From contig OX457031.1 of the NCBI GenBank assembly GCA_949752745.1, positions 49,988,642 through 50,052,641 of the forward strand: 64,000 bases of DNA, read 5' to 3'. How positions within the stretch are numbered: the first letter of the stretch is position 1; every line of letters begins with the position of its first letter. A model generated the notes under the pieces. It did not search any database, was not told where the DNA came from, and saw only the letters and a program-made list of their open reading frames with translations. A program made the translations under genes and the position numbers. Origin of the DNA: Protula sp. h YS-2021. Its lineage: Eukaryota; Annelida; Polychaeta; Sabellida; Serpulidae. Below are positions 57,801-63,800 of this stretch, one piece after another.

Positions 57801-60800
57801 GGGAGGGGCGAAAATAGGCGTTACTATTAACTTCATATGCGGCAGGAAGATATACCTCAAGCCATATAAAATGACTCAGTCTGTTACCAACACAGATCGG
57901 TATGATTTTTACTCAGCTGCAATCCGCGAGAAAGATCAGTGCTTTTTTTCCTCAATCGCAGGGAGCTTACCTGGCATGCGTGAACAGATACGTCAGTGTC
58001 TTCCTGTCGTCGTCAGCGTTCATTGTGGCCACGAGGTAGCATTTGATCACTTCCCATGCTTGCCCGTAGTAGAACACGTCGGTCTGGCGCGATTTCAGCG
58101 CATTTAGAGCCGCCTCTATGGTTTTCTCCGCAGGCAATGAGACTGGAGTTTTGCAGTCTTGAAAATGAATGCTTATACACGGACCGGTCGTTTCTCTGTC
58201 GTTAAATGCCAACTGTTGTTAAAATGCAAATAAATAAACAATATTAAAATATGTTAAACATGTGATTTATTATATTTGTGATAACTGAATTTGTTATTTC
58301 ACTGAGGTAAGTATGACGGTATGTTCTTGTTATTTCAATAACTTGAATAAATACGATTTAAAACAATGTATTTAAACAATACTAGACTTAATTTTATGCC
58401 GAGGTGAATTCCACCCATCCCGCCTCCAGGCCCACTACCCCCCCCCCCCCCCACCTTCTCTGAAACACACCAGAAGAATAAAACACAATCTCGCCGTTCC
58501 TTTTTTTCGCGCAAGTTCCGGTAACAAATCAGTGCACCTACCTGCTGTGGTTCCCGAAGCATTTTCCGGTTACTTCCGCCAAACTTGCCGAGCACGCGGA
58601 AGGCCACCTGGGCCACGTGATCGGGCGCGCCCCGCAGCGACGTCCACAGCGCCTGCATGAGCTCGGCGCGCACCGGCTGGATGTGGTCGTACAGGAAGTC
58701 GGGCTGCAGATTGTCCACACACAGCTCCAGAGTGCGCAGGCCCTGTATCCGCAAAAAAAAAACGTTCCGAATCGGACGCACCGGAAAAAAAAAAAAATCT
58801 CACATAACTAATCGAATACACCTCATTCCAGCGAGAATAAATTATACTACTTAACTTTGTTAAATGCACTGAAAATATCACAGTTTCGCTTTTTTTTTCT
58901 AACCAATGATTTCTATATGAACTGTTTTAACTACAGAACTAAACCTTGTTTCACAAAATCCCTATTGAGTTTGAATAGGATCTGAAAATCATGATAACTG
59001 TAATTTATATTTCTACCATAACTTACTTCTGAGTCATTCTAAGTTCTCGTTTAGTGTCAAGCCAAAGTGCTATAATTATATTTAAAAAAAAGCTAACAAA
59101 TTTCAGAAAAAATTAATTGTAACAGCCGACACTTATATGGCGCAAAAAAAAAAAACAAAAAAACAAAAAAAACAAAACAAAACAAAAAAAAAAAAAAAAC
59201 ATGTCTTGTTCGCTCCCGACTGTTGTGAGGTAAACAATGACGACGCGAGCCTCTGGCTGACCTGGCTGACGAGCGTCTGCGAGCCGTTGAGGGCGGACAC
59301 AAGCGGGTCCATGAGCATGGGCAGGTAGGGCAGCAGGGAGCTGAGGNNNNNNNNNNNNNNNNNNNNNNNNNNNNNNNNNNNNNNNNNNNNNNNNNNNNNN
59401 NNNNNNNNNNNNNNNNNNNNNNNNNNNNNNNNNNNNNNNNNNNNNNNNNNNNNNNNNNNNNNNNNNNNNNNNNNNNNNNNNNNNNNNNNNNNNNNNNNNN
59501 NNNNNNNNNNNNNNNNNNNNNNNNNNNNNNNNNNNNNNNNNNNNNNCCAGGCGTACGTACACCAGCGTCTCCTTGGGCAGGAACTGTTTGTTTTGGATGA
59601 ACCCGGCGTCTGCCAAAGCGGAGTGAAGACATACCAGTAGAAACTAGGGTTCGCAATCGGTGACCGAAAAACGGTCAGCTGGTGCACGAAACCGACGAAT
59701 CGTTTATTTCGGTTAGTTAAGTAACAATAAATATGTATGACATTCAAAAGACGTTTCGCCTGCAGCCACCCAAGGTTTATTCAACTGTCATTCAAATCGG
59801 TGCATTGCTGGGCGTATCACTTAATTATGCATATTATAAGAACTAGAGAAGTAAGCCAAATGTTAGTGTTTTCACAGGCGGGGATCAGACTGAGAAATCC
59901 GATAAACTGACTAAACAATGATAGACTGGCACGAGATAATTCAGAATATATAAGATAATAAATAATGTGAGGTAATGTGAGGAAGGGAAGGCCGTGAACT
60001 TAGCGGTTGGAAACGGGGAAAGGGCTTATGCCATTGGTGGAGCTGGGATGTTACCTCACTTTCCCACGCAGGCCCTCCGTCAAAAAAAAAAAAAAAAAAA
60101 AAGTTGTGACTTTCAACCAGCCTGGACAATTCACCATAAACTCATTATACTATATCCCCTACCCAATACGATGCCAATCCCAAGTTTCTAAAAAAAGCAC
60201 CTCATACAAGTTCTCCCATGTATAAAGGTTACTCCTTTTTTCAATATAGACACAGGCTATGTGGTCGGAGGGGTGGGGGGAGGTGGTCCTGATTTATACA
60301 AAATTTTTGAGGCGTAGAGTGAAATCTGGAGTCGTCCCAGCAAACACCAGTCTCAGAATTAACATCACAAACGTCGGTGACCCAAATCTGCCTAACACTG
60401 ACAACCCCCAATGGAAATGCATGTTCTACAAAAACTGGATAAAGGTTACTCCTTTTTCAATATAGATGCTAGCTGTGTGGTGGGCGGGGTGGGGGTGGTC
60501 CTGAATTCTACGAACTTTCGAACTCAAGATAATACTCGACAAGGCCCTCGGCGCCTCGGCGTCACAGACGATAAAAACGGGTTCCGGACAGAACCCCCCG
60601 GGACCAAACCCCCCGGGACCGAACCCCCCCCCCCCCCGACCAAACCCCCCGGGACCGAACCCCCCACGCGCATAACCCCCCCATGCCAAACCCCCCCCCC
60701 ATATGGAGAGGACCAAACCCCCCCCCCCCCCCCCGCTTTAGAGGAGCTCCAAGAGGAACTGTCCGATGAAATAGCCCCTTTTGCGGAATATTTTATGGAT

Positions 60801-63800
60801 ACCTACATCGGTCGGGTGCGACGTAACCAGAGAATTGCTCCAAAGTTTGACCATTGCTTGTGGAACATGAGCAATCGGACTGAAGAGGAACTACCGAGGA
60901 CCAACAACACTATTGAAGGGTGGCACCGCAAAATGCAAGCTGCCGTTGCCGCTCAACACCCCAATCTATGGCGGTTCCTGGACATTCTTCGACGAGAACA
61001 GAGCCTAAACAATGTCACCATAAACCAAATTATAGGAGGTCACCTTCCAGAACCACGACGACAGCAAAGTGTCCAAACAGGAAATAAGATAGCGCACATT
61101 GTTCGTGACTTTCGCAACAGAAACATCTTGGGTTTTTTTCAGAGGAATAGCTCACAATATTCAGTTTTAAACCAACAGTGACTGTTGACATTAGTCAGTT
61201 GTAGTCATCGTAGTAAAACAGCTTTTGCAAAATGTACAAATGAACTACATCTCAAGTTATAAAATCATGATTCAATAAACGTGTGTTTAAATTTGACATA
61301 TTATATTGGCTTTTTGAGAGGGGGAGGGGGGGGGTTTGGTCCGATCGGGGGGTTTTGGCACGGGGGGGTTATGCGCGCGGGGGGTTCGGTCCCGGGGGGT
61401 TTGGTCGGGGGGGTTCGGTCCCGGGGGGGTTCTGTCCTAGACCCGATAAAAACACCTTGCTGAAATGCTAATATCGGAGCCTGGTTGACACGGGTGTTGC
61501 AAATATGAAACCTAATGGGCCCTAATTGACTGCTAATTTGCGGCCAAGATGACCCGAGACCTGGCTGACCCGGAGAACTGGCCTCGTTAGCTTTGAGGTC
61601 CCGATCACGTCTGATCAAACCTATTTCTGAGGTACCAAATGACATAACTTTGTTTTGCAGTAAATCGCTCCGTATAAAGGGTCGCCATCTTCCGAGTCAC
61701 TTCTACTTTTATGTGACTTTTATGCATTTAATATTTAAGATTATCTTCAAAAAAATTACACCATACAAAACAAATATACAACTTAACAGATGGGTGGTCT
61801 AGTATTACCAATGCCACACCATATTATTGTTTATGTCGAATATGACTGAGATATCGTAATCACAAGCTACGTTGTATAGGAAAGAATAAAGCACCTATAT
61901 AAAAAAAATTCAGCAGGCATACTCGATTTTGACGTACCGATATTCTGCGCCTTGCAAGCCGATGCTCCCCACGTAATAGTTTTTACACCGGAAACGAGCG
62001 TCTTGACGAGGCTGCGGCAGTCCGTCACGGTGTAGTTAGGGGGCTGACTCGCCATCTGTCCTATGCGCGTCTGCAAAAACAAGACAAAATGTCCGACTTT
62101 GATTCACCCCCCTCCCCTCCCCTCAACAACCCCCCTTCGTGTGACGTATACAGTTTGGGGAATATTTACCCCCCCCCCCTCCCCCACCCCAAAAAATATG
62201 CTTTCAGTTAAGTAACTGAACAGTACAGCATAAGTACAACTTTTTATCAAAAACACGAACGTCCTAACAACAGCCATTAAGGAAGGTGTACGACCGCTGC
62301 ATCTGACCTTTTACCTTTGTTTCTTTTTCCTCTTTGTCCTTATCGCCTGCCAAAGATGCCTTGACGTCATCTTTCGATTCCTCCTTGATTGGCAGAGGAG
62401 GTTTAATGTCAAGTCCAGCCAGGGGGGTAGTCGGGATAGGGGTGGACGGCAGAGGGGTGGTCGGGGTGGCAGGCACACTGGAGGCACCCTGCACAGAGGA
62501 TGGAATAGCCACGTCGCCGTTGCCAAGGTTACCATTGTTTTTATCGCCATTCCCATTGCCGGGACATGTGGTGGCCATGTTTGAACTATTGCTGCCTTTG
62601 GTTTCCTGTTGTTTGCTAAAACAAACAAAAAAATAAAACCGAGTTAAATGCAACCGTGCTATTTTTAATCAGTGCATTTTAAAAGAGTGGTTCTAGCCAG
62701 TCTGCTCTCCAATCACACCGACCAATATCAGAGTGGAGGCGGGACGAAGGTAGTGAAGAAACGCCACTAACCATTTTTGAACAAGAACGGGCAGTTGGAT
62801 TTCGGATATGGTCTTGAATTTCAGTACAAATACTTCCAGCATCCTCATAAACAATTCTCGTCCCTGAAAATAGACATACAGAGAACCAAATAAGTACACA
62901 TAAACACCACAGAAACAGACACACAGAAACACCGCATGAACATACACAATACAAAAATATGCAATAATGGGAAAAAATGACGCCGTATCAAATTTGGTTA
63001 GTGCGTGGAAATTCACTCCAAAGAAGTACAATTAACGTTTTAAAGTTCTGAAAATAACAGGAAAACATCCTCAAAAAACCAAACGATTCGAAAATGGAAA
63101 TACAAAAAAAAAAAATTAAAAGTACGTCGACTACAATATCACACTACCCATTAGAAGCTATAACCAGTCAATTTTAAAAGGGCGATCTGATCATCCAATA
63201 TTAAACTACCAAAGATTGACATGAAGCGGGCAATAAACAAGAGCTGAGGATATACGCACATTGCCATTCTCGACGTCGCTTTTGGAGCGGATACACTCGA
63301 CCAGGTTGAGGAGGAGCTTGCACGACATGGTCTGGATGCTACTCGGCAGCGTCTCGTCGTGCACGTTCTTGGAGAAGAGCGTCACGGCGAGGGCAAGGTC
63401 GTTCAGCGACAGGCTGTGGCGCACGTGGTGCACTAAGTCGGCCAGTGTACTGTACGCCAGCGGCCTGCAGAGGGAACAAACATATGTGACGTCATAAACG
63501 GTGTACGGAGTCGGCCGACGTGCTGTATACCAGCGGCCTGCAGAGGGAACAAACATATATGACGTCATAAACGGTGTACAGAGTCAGCCGGTATGCTGTA
63601 CGCCACTGGCCTGTGAAGGAAACAAATCTACCTCTCCCAAAAAGATTTACGACGATCACTCATGTTTAAGGCAAAAAAGCAACAAAATAAATCTTTCATT
63701 CAACATCTTTTTTAATTTTTTCGAAGCATATGTTGAGCTCAGTGATAAAAAAATGCAAAGGATCTGAACAACTGTAAAGAAAGTACCTCAGCGACTCATG

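Noticed and set aside
60411..60730. Pro-rich N-terminal part of a 256-codon plus-strand frame
   Set aside because: Translation of the C-rich inverted end of the Mutator-like element; only the part from about 60735 has transposase character.
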